From Mesoterricola silvestris (lineage in GTDB: Bacteria > Acidobacteriota > Holophagae > Holophagales > Holophagaceae): DNA of 64,000 nucleotides. Below, one piece after another: positions 55,158 to 63,114 of this stretch; the first letter of the stretch is position 1; every line of letters starts with the position of its first letter. Position numbers and translations under genes: made by a program. Location of the stretch: positions 1,426,001 through 1,490,000 of the forward strand of contig NZ_AP027080.1 of NCBI RefSeq assembly GCF_030295405.1. The letters run 5' to 3'. A model generated the notes under the pieces. That model made no database searches. It worked only from the letters and a program-made list of their open reading frames with translations, and was not told the origin of the DNA.

Positions 55158-56338
55158 CGGTCCACCTCGGGAAGCAGGGTCTGGATTTCGGCGGCCAGCA
55201 GGTGCTGGGCGTGGGTGCGGCGCAGGGAGGCCATCTGGGATTCCAGGAGCTGGCGCCGGATGGGCAGCGCTTCCGAAGGCCGCTCGCGGCCTTCCTGGAG
55301 ACGCAGGCCCACGGCCTGGATGGCGCGCAGGAAATCGGGGGGCGCCGAACCGGCCTGGGCCTTCCGCATCCGCGAAAGCGCCGACGCGGCCCGGGCATCG
55401 AGGTCCGCCAGGGCCTGGCGCGCCTCGCCCTGGACGGCCCGGACCTGGGCCTCCGTGCTGCTGCGGATGGCGGCGGTCTCCCCCGGCCTGGGGAGGCGCA
55501 GGGCCGCCCCGAATTTCGCGACCTGGTCCTGCCCCTCGCGGGCGAAGCCGCCCCGGAGGCTCCAGCGGCTCAGGGCCTGGGCCTCCTTGAGGCGGAGGCT
55601 CCGGGTCTCCAGGTCCGCCTGCGCCAGCAGGGCCTTGCGCAGGGGGCCCTCCTGGAGGCCCCGTTCGAGGCCGTCGGCGGCGAGGACCGGCGCGGGCCCC
55701 GGGTCCCCCAGGGGCAGGGGCGCCGCGGGCAGGTCGGCCAGGGCCACCAGCGCGCCCCAGGTGCGGGCCTCCTGGATGCGGGCCTCGTCGAGATCCTGCT
55801 GGATCTTCAGGCGCTCGCCCTCCACCAGGGAGACCTGGAAGGCCGGGTCCGCCCCGGCGTCGAAGCGGGCCTGGGCCGCCCTGAGCCAGCCCTCCACCGT
55901 GGCCAGGTCGGTCTCCTTCAGGGCCAGGATGCGGGATGCCAGCCACGCGTCCAGGTAGGCCACCCGGAGGCGAAGGGCTCCCTCCCGGCGGGCCGCTTCC
56001 GCCAGGAGCGGATGGGCCCTGCCGAGGCTGGTGGCCAGGGCCGACCGGACGCCGGGCGACAGGAAGAGGGGGAGATCCACCTCCAGGCCCCGGTCCGTGG
56101 TGGTCCCCGCGCCGGGGGTGCGCCGGGGGCCGGCGGACAGGGACAGGGCGGGGCCTTCCCGCAGGAAGCCCCTGCTCTCCTGGAACTGGAGCCTGCGCTC
56201 CGCCAGCAAGGCTTCCGTGCGCCATTGCTCGGGCGCGGGCCGCGCCTTGGATTGGATATCCGTGAAGGAAAGGGGCGTCTGGGCCGTCGCCTGCACCGCA
56301 AGCAGACAGGCCACAGCCCCGAAGGGGATGTGTCGCAT
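55154..56338 (-). CDS. TolC-family outer membrane efflux protein
   Basis: 394 residues with a signal peptide (GAVACLLAVQATAQ). Long amphipathic helices with the internal duplication typical of outer-membrane efflux proteins: AEAARREGALRLRVAYLDAW then LKETDLATVEGWLRAAQARF, and AQADLETRSLRLKEAQALSR then AQVRAVQGEARQALADLDAR. The motif FDAGADPAFQVSLVEGER corresponds to the usual GxxSxxDVLxAE segment. It provides the exit channel of the pump. Somewhat shorter than typical members (about 420-450). Confidence 0.87.
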   Translation of the reverse strand: MRHIPFGAVACLLAVQATAQTPLSFTDIQSKARPAPEQWRTEALLAERRLQFQESRGFLREGPALSLSAGPRRTPGAGTTTDRGLEVDLPLFLSPGVRSALATSLGRAHPLLAEAARREGALRLRVAYLDAWLASRILALKETDLATVEGWLRAAQARFDAGADPAFQVSLVEGERLKIQQDLDEARIQEARTWGALVALADLPAAPLPLGDPGPAPVLAADGLERGLQEGPLRKALLAQADLETRSLRLKEAQALSRWSLRGGFAREGQDQVAKFGAALRLPRPGETAAIRSSTEAQVRAVQGEARQALADLDARAASALSRMRKAQAGSAPPDFLRAIQAVGLRLQEGRERPSEALPIRRQLLESQMASLRRTHAQHLLAAEIQTLLPEVDR

Positions 56339-56403
56339 GATGTCCTCGAAGGGAATGGGAAAGCCGGCCCCTCAAAGGGGCGTGCCAGGCGCTGCCGATG
56401 GCG

Positions 56404-56700
56404 TCAGGCCCGGGGCGGCGCCTTTTCCGGTTCGAGGTCGAGGTTCAGGATGGGACGGACGACCGTTTCTTCGTACACGGCCCTGGGAACGGCGTCGGGG
56501 GGCGGGGCCGTGGGCGGCAGCGGCACCAGGGCCGGCGCGCAGTCATCCACGCAGAGGAGGTGCTGGGGACGCCGGTCGTGCCCGGCGGGACCCTCGTCGC
56601 AATGATCCATGCCCGACGCCGCCAGGAAGGTGGCCACCACCACCAGCAGGAGCACCGCCACCACCCGCCCCAGGACCCGGAATCCGCCGGCCCGCCTCAT
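56404..56700 (-). CDS. small His/Cys-containing membrane protein heading the efflux operon
   Basis: 98 residues: a single N-terminal membrane helix (VLGRVVAVLLLVVVATFLAA) followed by a short exported region with clustered potential metal ligands (MDHCDEGPAGHDRRPQHLLC then VDDC). It lies 65 bases upstream of the TolC-type gene, in the same direction. Small Cys/His proteins at this position are common in metal-efflux operons (CzcI- or DUF2946-like), usually of unproven function. A palindromic GGGCCCCGGGGCCC lies near 56796-56809, upstream of the gene. Confidence 0.7.
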   Translation of the reverse strand: MRRAGGFRVLGRVVAVLLLVVVATFLAASGMDHCDEGPAGHDRRPQHLLCVDDCAPALVPLPPTAPPPDAVPRAVYEETVVRPILNLDLEPEKAPPRA

Positions 56701-56844
56701 CCCGGCACGACCGAAGAACGAGCCGTCTGGCGACGGATTCGTCCAAGGCGCGGGATCGCAGGGCAGGAAAGCATCATTACACGAGCTAGTTTAGGGCCCC
56801 GGGGCCCGCGCTTCAAGCCGGGGGGGCCAGAAAAGCTGATTCAT

Positions 56845-58989
56845 TCATCGCCAATGCTCGGCGATGGGGTAGGCGGTCATGACGACCTGGATTTCCTGGC
56901 CGTCCACCGCATGCCGCTCCGTGATCACCCGGAACCACCGGGTGGGGTGGACGCCCAGGCGGTCGCGGTAGGTGCCCACGATCTCCTTGCTTTCGCAGGC
57001 CGTCACGAAGGCGCCGTCGGGGGCGGTCACCTTGGCGATGACCCCGGAGGCCAGCAGGCCCCGGGCGATGAGGGGGGCCAGCGCCTCCGGGTCCTCCCAG
57101 GCCGCGGCCCAGCGGCCGTTGGCGTCCGTGCTGCCGCTGCCGTGGCGGGCCAGGCTGTGGTGGACCGCTCCGGGGGTCAGGAGCACCTCCTGGGCTTCCA
57201 GGTGCTCCAGCAATGCGGGCAGTTCCTTGGAGGGGGATCGGGGGGCGGCGGGGGACGGCCGGGGGGCCACCGGTTCCGCCGTTTCCACGGATTGGCGGGC
57301 CAGGAGGGCCCGCTCGGCGACGTCCTTGCGGCGCTGGTGCTGGGCCTGGCGCTCCTCCCGGCCGAGGGTCCTGGACGGGGGCGCGGGTCTGGGGTGATAG
57401 ACGGGAACCTCCCAGGGGGTGGCGGGACCTTCGCTCCGGGGCGGGGGGCACGCCTTGGGGCGGAAGGCCTTGGATTCGGCGGTCTCCTCCCCCAGGCGAT
57501 CGGCGGGACCCGCCGCGAACCAGGTCGCCGGCCGGATCACCGTCCGGATCGAACCGATGCTGGGGCGGCCCTCCAGGGTGAAGAGCATGCGGCCGTCCGG
57601 GGCCGGGGTGATCTCCAGGGGGCGGTTGCCCTTGGCCAGGGGGAACCAGGTGATGACCCCGGCGGCCGTGATCCGGCCGAGGCGCTCCTTGGCCGGGTCC
57701 GTGAACCACATGCAGCCGTCGGCCCCCGGGGCGATCCCGTGCGGCTGCGCGTCGGGGTCCTTCAGGAAATGCACCTGGCCGGCGGTTCCGTCCCCGGCGA
57801 TCACGCCGATGGCGGGGGTTCCGGTCTGGGTGAACCACACCTGGCCCCCGATCCCCTGCACCATGCGCCGGGGGCGGCTTCCCGGGGGCAGGCCCAGGCG
57901 GAAGACCGGCGCGGCGGGCCCCCGGAAGACGAACACGGCCTCCTGTTCGGGGATGGCAAAGGCGGTGGCCGTGCCGGCGGCGTTGGCCACCACCCGGGTC
58001 TGGGCCGCCGGCCCGGGGAAGCGGTACTCCAGCACGGCGACCTCGTACTGGTTCATGGAGGGTGCGAGGCTGAGCCGGAAGGCCCGGTCCGACAGGGAGA
58101 TCCACACGTCGCCATCGGTCCCGGCCACCACCTGGTTGGGCGGGTCGGGGAATTCCATCTTCCTGAAATTGAAGGGAACGCAACTGCCCGTGGCGGTCTG
58201 CCCCACCCCCTCGAGGCTGCAGGAGCCGAACATCCGGTCGCCAACGCTCCACAAACGGCCGCGGGTGTCGGCCACCAGGGCGTAGAGGCGGGTGTCCACC
58301 GCGGCCTCCACGGCGTGCCGGAGCCCGGTCACGGAGATGTTCTCGAGGGTCGGGTCGTCGCCCTCGGTCCAGAACAGCCGGCCATCGGGCCCACAGGCGA
58401 GGTTCTGCAGCTGGCCCCGCAGGGCGGTCCCCAGTTCGGCCAGGTTCAGGGTCTTGATGTGGCCGACCTCTTCGTCCTCCCGGATCTCGAAAAAGGGATG
58501 GAGCCTGGTTCCGGTGAGATCGAGGCCGGTGGCGCCGGCGATGTCCGCGCAGTAGAAGCGGGCGCCCTCCAGTCGGGCCCCTGTGAGGATGGCGCTGGCC
58601 AGCTTGGCCCGGGTGAGGTCGGCTCCGCGCAGATCCGCCCCGGTCAGGTCCACCCGGCGCAGGTCGGCGTCCCGCAGGTCGGCGCCCCGGAGATCGGCCC
58701 CGGCCCGAAGGTGCAGCCCCCGGAGGGTGAGGTCGCTGAGGATCCCCCCCACCACCGGCGGGGCCTTCGCCGTCCAGGGGGCGGGAAAGCGGAAGTCCTT
58801 CAGTTCCCCCAGCAGGGACGCCATGAGCTCAACGATCTCCTCCCGGTCCAGGGTCGCCTCGGCGGGCGCCCCCTTGCCCTCCGGCACCGGATCGGCGGCG
58901 GCCAGCGGCAGCCATCCCAGGCCCGCCAGGCCCGCGAGGAAGGCCGCCCGGCGCAGGTCGGACCGAAGGGTCAGGGTGGGTTTTCGCAT
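56845..58989 (-). CDS. composite protein: pentapeptide repeats, Vgb-like propeller, toxin-like C-terminus
   Basis: 714 residues with a signal peptide (SDLRRAAFLAGLAGLGWLPL ending AAA). A pentapeptide block (ADLRGADLRDADLRRVDL and on) covers about residues 90-145. A streptogramin-lyase/NHL-type propeller follows (NLACGPDGRLFWTEGDD, AGTDGDVWISLSDRA, GIGGQVWFTQTG, APGADGCMWFTDPAK). After a Pro-rich linker the last ~120 residues carry HHSLARHGS, IVGTYRDRLG and a terminal VMTAYP, which resembles my recollection of the bacterial RNase A-like toxin domain of CdiA effectors (tentative). No immunity-like gene is adjacent. ATG 58989 has GAGGAAA upstream. Confidence 0.75.
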   Translation of the reverse strand: MRKPTLTLRSDLRRAAFLAGLAGLGWLPLAAADPVPEGKGAPAEATLDREEIVELMASLLGELKDFRFPAPWTAKAPPVVGGILSDLTLRGLHLRAGADLRGADLRDADLRRVDLTGADLRGADLTRAKLASAILTGARLEGARFYCADIAGATGLDLTGTRLHPFFEIREDEEVGHIKTLNLAELGTALRGQLQNLACGPDGRLFWTEGDDPTLENISVTGLRHAVEAAVDTRLYALVADTRGRLWSVGDRMFGSCSLEGVGQTATGSCVPFNFRKMEFPDPPNQVVAGTDGDVWISLSDRAFRLSLAPSMNQYEVAVLEYRFPGPAAQTRVVANAAGTATAFAIPEQEAVFVFRGPAAPVFRLGLPPGSRPRRMVQGIGGQVWFTQTGTPAIGVIAGDGTAGQVHFLKDPDAQPHGIAPGADGCMWFTDPAKERLGRITAAGVITWFPLAKGNRPLEITPAPDGRMLFTLEGRPSIGSIRTVIRPATWFAAGPADRLGEETAESKAFRPKACPPPRSEGPATPWEVPVYHPRPAPPSRTLGREERQAQHQRRKDVAERALLARQSVETAEPVAPRPSPAAPRSPSKELPALLEHLEAQEVLLTPGAVHHSLARHGSGSTDANGRWAAAWEDPEALAPLIARGLLASGVIAKVTAPDGAFVTACESKEIVGTYRDRLGVHPTRWFRVITERHAVDGQEIQVVMTAYPIAEHWR

Positions 58990-59104
58990 GGTCGGGTTTC
59001 CTCGGGCAAGGCGGCGCCCCGGCCTCTCCGGCCGCGGCTCGCGCGGAGTGCACGAGCCCATGGATGCCTCCCGCGGGACCCGGGTTCCCGGGAGCCTGGG
59101 TATC

Positions 59105-59599
59105 TAATCGCACGTGTCCCGGACTTTCGCCCCGGTTCGTTGCTGCGGGCCAAGCCCGCAGCAACGGAATGCTCTCACCCCATGGTCGGGCCTGTGTTTT
59201 CACCCATTGGCCCCGACCCACCTCAGGGCCTCTCTTCGAGTGCTGCGAGGAGAGCATTGGACTGCGCCAACGCTAATTTGGAAAAGCGACCTCGTCTCGA
59301 ACCAGCCCTTCAGCAGGTCTGGGCTCGAGCTGACTTCAAAATAGTGTGGGAGGTGCACACCATTCAACGTCGGCGCCCACCGGCACCGAGAAGGCCATCG
59401 CGAAGCAACCCCACCAACTCATGGGAGCCGCTCTCCTCCCCTGGGCCTTCCAGGAGAGCCATTTCCTTCCGAATTCCCTTCTGCTCAACGAAGTGAGTTG
59501 GGCGTAGCACAGCCCCAACGTCTCTTCCCCACCCCCCCGTCATCGCCGGCTTGGCCGGCGAGGACGAAACAGGGCGAACGTCCGGGACACGCGCGATTA
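59105..59599. repeat. family B inverted-repeat element, copy B2 (495 bp)
   Basis: The left end TAATCGCACGTGTCCCGGAC (59105) and the right end, read on the opposite strand, TAATCGCGCGTGTCCCGGAC differ at one of 20 bases. Each end then has TTCGCCC and a hairpin with a three-base loop: GTTGCTGCGGGC/GCCCGCAGCAAC on the left, TCGCCGGC/GCCGGCGA on the right. Inside, CACCCATTGGCCCCGACCCA matches copy B1. No credible gene is inside. It ends 22 bases after the MFS gene stop. Together with flanks it accounts for the 632-base gap. Confidence 0.82.
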
Positions 59600-59621
59600 C
59601 GTAGGCAGGCTCCTAGGACTG

Positions 59622-60986
59622 TCAGGCCTGGCGGGTCTTGAAATCCTTCCCCAGCCACCCCCGGGCCAGGATGAGCATCACCGTCGTCAGCATCGCCACC
59701 GATCCGAAGATGAACCACATGGTCCCGGTGCGTCCGGGGCCGGCCGCGGGGCACCAGGTGGCCAGCGCGGTGCCGGCGTAGAAGGACACCAGCATCTTGG
59801 TGAGGAACCACGGGAACTGGGCCACGCCCATGTAGGCGCCGGTGCGGCCCTCGGGGGCGATCTCGGCGGCGTACTGCAGGAACCGGGGCTGCCACATGGC
59901 CTCGCCCACGCTCATCAGGACGATGTAGGCCAGGAGGCCCAGGGCGGTGGGGCCCAGGGCCAGGATGAAGGTGGGGCTGGCCATCACCGCGGTGCCCAGG
60001 ATCATCATGGTGTAGACCTTCACCTTGGTGGTGAGGGCGGCCACCACGGGGCAGAGCACGAAGACCAGGAGCGTGTTCAGGCTGCTGGCGGCCTCGAAGT
60101 GGGTGCCCACCCAGGTGCCCGCGAAGGCCCGGCTCACGTAGGGCGCGAAGAGCAGCCAGTTGTAGGCGAAGAGCGTCTGCACGGGGATGAGGCAGAAGAT
60201 GAAGAAGGAGAATTTCGGGTCGGCCAGGGGGTGGTTGCGCAACCAGTTCACGAGGCCGCCCGAAGGCGCCGCGGCCCCGGCGGGCGCGGCGGGGGCCTCC
60301 TGGGCGGCGAGGCCCGCGGCCAGCGCGTCCCTTTCGGTCCTGCGGTCCAGGAGGAGCATGAGCGCCGCCAGGCTCACCAGGGTCACGGCGGAATAGAAGG
60401 CGAAGGCGCCCCGGATGCCGTAGTGGGTGCGCACGGGGGTCATGAAGGTGGGGAGCCAGCCCCCCAGGTTCATGACGGCGTAGAGCATGGCGTAGCCCAT
60501 GCCGGCGGTGGCGGGCGTCGTGAACTTGCGGATGGCCGCGTAGCCCGCGGGGTAGCACATGCCGTAGCCCGTCATGACCAAGGTGATGGCCAGGGCCCCC
60601 ACCAGGGCGAAGGGGGTGAGGAAGCCCCCGCCCCGGAGCCCCAGGTAGGGCGCCAGGGCCAGCAGGGAGCGCCCCGCGAACATGATGCACAGGGCGACGA
60701 TGAAGGTCCTGCGCAGCCCCCACGCGTCGGCGCGGCCCCCGAAGAAGAGCATGGAGATGGTGATGCCCCAGGTGAGGAAGCCCACCATGAGCCCGGCCTT
60801 GGGATCCGACAGGCCCCCGTACTGGTTGAAGTACATGTGGAGGTAGATGACCATCCCGAAGTACACGAACCCTTCCAGGAAGCTCAGGAGGTTCACGGCC
60901 CACAGGGCCCTGGGCGCGTGCACCAGGTCGATGAAGGGCTGGATGATCTGGTTCAGGGGGGACTGTTCCACTGGGGTCGTGGCCAC
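59622..60986 (-). CDS. MFS transporter
   Basis: 454 residues with 12 predicted membrane segments in two halves, joined by an Ala/Pro-rich cytoplasmic loop (QEAPAAPAGAAAPSGG). The MFS motif between helices 2 and 3 reads FGGRADAWGLRRTFIV (GxxxDRxGRR-like). The second half has VGEAMWQPRFLQYAAEIAPE and GRTGAYMGVAQFP, resembling the peptide/nitrate and POT-like branch. Substrate unknown. GTG 60986 has GGAGA six bases upstream. It is divergent from the FAH-like gene, so an aromatic or organic acid substrate is a guess. Confidence 0.87.
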   Translation of the reverse strand: MATTPVEQSPLNQIIQPFIDLVHAPRALWAVNLLSFLEGFVYFGMVIYLHMYFNQYGGLSDPKAGLMVGFLTWGITISMLFFGGRADAWGLRRTFIVALCIMFAGRSLLALAPYLGLRGGGFLTPFALVGALAITLVMTGYGMCYPAGYAAIRKFTTPATAGMGYAMLYAVMNLGGWLPTFMTPVRTHYGIRGAFAFYSAVTLVSLAALMLLLDRRTERDALAAGLAAQEAPAAPAGAAAPSGGLVNWLRNHPLADPKFSFFIFCLIPVQTLFAYNWLLFAPYVSRAFAGTWVGTHFEAASSLNTLLVFVLCPVVAALTTKVKVYTMMILGTAVMASPTFILALGPTALGLLAYIVLMSVGEAMWQPRFLQYAAEIAPEGRTGAYMGVAQFPWFLTKMLVSFYAGTALATWCPAAGPGRTGTMWFIFGSVAMLTTVMLILARGWLGKDFKTRQA

Positions 60987-61090
60987 GGGGATCTCCGGAC
61001 AAGGGGGTAGGGAACTGTACCATGGCGTCGGGTTGCGAATTGGGCTGCCGGTGAGTCTCAGTCTGGTCTAGACTTGCGGCAGGAGTGCCC

Positions 61091-62077
61091 ATGAAGCTGG
61101 TGACCTTTCTGCACAACGGCCAGGAGCGCATCGGCGCCGTAACGGGCGGCGGGCGCGTCCTGGACTTCCACGCGGGCGACAAGCGCCTGGCGGTGGACAT
61201 GCTCACCCTCATCCGGCGCCAGGACGCCCTCATGCCCCTGGCCCGGGCCCTGGCCGCCGAGGCCCCGGCCTCGGCCTTCCTGGAGGTGGGGCAGGTGACC
61301 TTCCTGGCCCCGGTGCCCAGGCCCGTGTCCATGCGGGACGGCTACGCCTTCCGCCAGCACGTGGCCACCGCCCGGCGCAACCGTGGGCTGGAGATGATCC
61401 CCGAATTCGATCTCTTCCCCGTCACCTACTTCACCAACCACCAGGCGGTGGCGGGCCCGGGCCCCGTGGAGGTGCTGGACCACCACCTGCGGCGCCTGGA
61501 CTACGAACTGGAGGTGGCCGCCGTCCTGGGCCGCCCCCTCAAGAACGCCACCCTGGCCCAGGCCGACGAGGCCATCTTCGGCTTCATGGTCATGAACGAC
61601 TGGAGCGCCCGGCACCTGCAGATGGAGGAGATGAAGCTTAGCCTGGGTCCCTGCAAGGGCAAGGACTTCGCCACGAGCCTGGGGCCCTGGCTGGTGACCT
61701 GCGACGAGCTCCCCCTGGAGCCGACGCCCCAGGGGCGCGTCCTGCGGGCGCGAATGACGGCCTCGGTGAACGGGCGCCTCCTCAGCGACGGCGAGGCCGC
61801 CTCCATGAACTGGACCTTTGCGCAGATCCTCCAGCGCACGTCGTACGGCGTGCAGATGCACCCCGGGGAGGTGGTGGGCAGCGGCACCGTGGGCACGGGG
61901 TGCCTCCTGGAGCTCAACGGCTCCAAGGTCACCGACGACCTGTGGCTGAAGGACGGAGATTTCGTCGTGATGGAGGTGCAGGGGCTGGGGCGGCTGGAGA
62001 ACACCGTGACCCGGGCCGAGGGCATCGACCTCCCGCCCGAACTGGTGGCCCTGGGGCCCCGGAGCCCGCTTCCGTGA
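61091..62077 (+). CDS. fumarylacetoacetate hydrolase family protein
   Basis: 328 residues. The FAH-type metal site is present: YELEVAAVLGRPLKNAT (metal-binding Glu), VMNDWSARHLQMEEM (Asp) and GPCKGKDFATSLGPWLVTCD (Lys), plus GSGTVGTGCLLELNG. Closest in length and opening (MKLVTFLHNGQERIGAV) to true fumarylacetoacetases acting last in tyrosine/homogentisate breakdown, but no homogentisate dioxygenase is in view. AGGAG lies five bases before ATG 61091. It overlaps the next gene by four bases (GTGA). Confidence 0.9.
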   Translation: MKLVTFLHNGQERIGAVTGGGRVLDFHAGDKRLAVDMLTLIRRQDALMPLARALAAEAPASAFLEVGQVTFLAPVPRPVSMRDGYAFRQHVATARRNRGLEMIPEFDLFPVTYFTNHQAVAGPGPVEVLDHHLRRLDYELEVAAVLGRPLKNATLAQADEAIFGFMVMNDWSARHLQMEEMKLSLGPCKGKDFATSLGPWLVTCDELPLEPTPQGRVLRARMTASVNGRLLSDGEAASMNWTFAQILQRTSYGVQMHPGEVVGSGTVGTGCLLELNGSKVTDDLWLKDGDFVVMEVQGLGRLENTVTRAEGIDLPPELVALGPRSPLP

Positions 62078-62916
62078 GGACCATCCTTCCGGCGGACCTG
62101 GATCCCGCGGCCACCAACGCCCTGCTCACGGGCGGCGTGGCCCCCAGGCCCATCGCCCTGGCCAGCACGGTCTCCGGGAGCGGCGTGAGGAACCTCTCGC
62201 CCTTCAGCTTCTTCAACGCCTTCGGGAGCAACCCCCCCATGGTGGCCTTCGCCCCCAACCGCCGGGCCCGGGACGGCACGGTGAAGGACACCTACCGCAA
62301 CGCCACCGCCACGGGCGAATTCGTCATCGCGGCGGTGAGCTTCGCCATGCTCCAGCAGATGAACGTGGCCAGCGGGGAGTACCCCGCCGAGGTGGACGAA
62401 TTCCTGAAGTCGGGCCTCACGCCGCTGCCCGCGCTCAAGGTGGCCCCGGCCCTGGTGGGGGAATCGCCCTTCCAGATGGAATGCCGGCTGCACCGGGAGG
62501 TGGAGCTGGGATCCGGCCCCGGGTCGGGCCTCATGCTCATCGGCGAGGTGCTGGCCTTCCACGTGCGGGAGGACTGCCTGGACCTGCATCCGGACCGCCT
62601 GGACCTGGTGGGGCGCAACGGCGGGGCCTTCTACACCCGGGCCTCGGGCAAGGCCATCCTCCAGGTGGCCAAGCCCGTGGGCCGGCCCCTGGGCTACGAC
62701 GCCCTGCCCGAGGCCCTCAAGCGCAGCCGCATCCTCACCGGCAACGACCTGGGCCGGCTGGCCAACTCCCCGGAACTCCCCGATCCCCGCGGCGCCCAGC
62801 CCCTCCGGGGCGATCCCGCGGACCCCGAGGGGCTGGAGCGGGCCATCCACGCCGCGCTCCAGCGGGAGGACCTGCCCGAGGCCTGGCGGCTCGTGGGACG
62901 CCGTCTGGAGATCTGA
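62074..62916 (+). CDS. flavin reductase-like (FMN-binding split barrel) protein
   Basis: 280 residues. TGGVAPRPIALASTVSGSG, NLSPFSFFNAFGSNPPMVAF and RDGTVKDTYRNATATGEFVI are the signature of the flavin-reductase-like split-barrel family, followed by LIGEVLAFHVRED and DLVGRNGGAFYTRASG. Often encoded beside FAH-family hydrolases in aromatic catabolism loci; probably binds FMN. Start GTG 62074 overlaps the FAH gene stop, showing translational coupling. Function unproven. Confidence 0.88.
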   Translation: MRTILPADLDPAATNALLTGGVAPRPIALASTVSGSGVRNLSPFSFFNAFGSNPPMVAFAPNRRARDGTVKDTYRNATATGEFVIAAVSFAMLQQMNVASGEYPAEVDEFLKSGLTPLPALKVAPALVGESPFQMECRLHREVELGSGPGSGLMLIGEVLAFHVREDCLDLHPDRLDLVGRNGGAFYTRASGKAILQVAKPVGRPLGYDALPEALKRSRILTGNDLGRLANSPELPDPRGAQPLRGDPADPEGLERAIHAALQREDLPEAWRLVGRRLEI

Positions 62917-62969
62917 TCCCCCGGAGTACCGGAACGACCTTTCTTCGCCAGGATGGGGGCCTCATCCCC

Positions 62970-63099
62970 TTCATCCCCTGCATCGGCGTTCATCCCTGTT
63001 AAGCAGGGCCAGCGATGGCTTGGGTCGGCGCACGCATGAGCCTACCCAACGAAGCCTTGGCCCTGCGCAACAGGGATGAACGCCGATGGAGGGGATGAA
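62970..63099. repeat. family A palindromic repeat, copy A4 (130 bp)
   Basis: The left arm TTCATCCCCTGCATCGGCG then TTCATCCCTGTTAAGCAGGG is mirrored by the right arm ending GGGGATGAA. The centre has GGCTTGGGTCGGCGCACGCAT, as in A2. It lies between the convergent flavin-reductase-like and beta-barrel genes. Confidence 0.88.
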
Positions 63100-63114
63100 C
63101 AGGATCGGGATTTC

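Noticed and set aside
59107-59344. Short open frames inside the family B element at 59105-59599.
   Set aside because: They read through the hairpins and inverted repeats, lack ribosome-binding sites and are not kept in copy B1.
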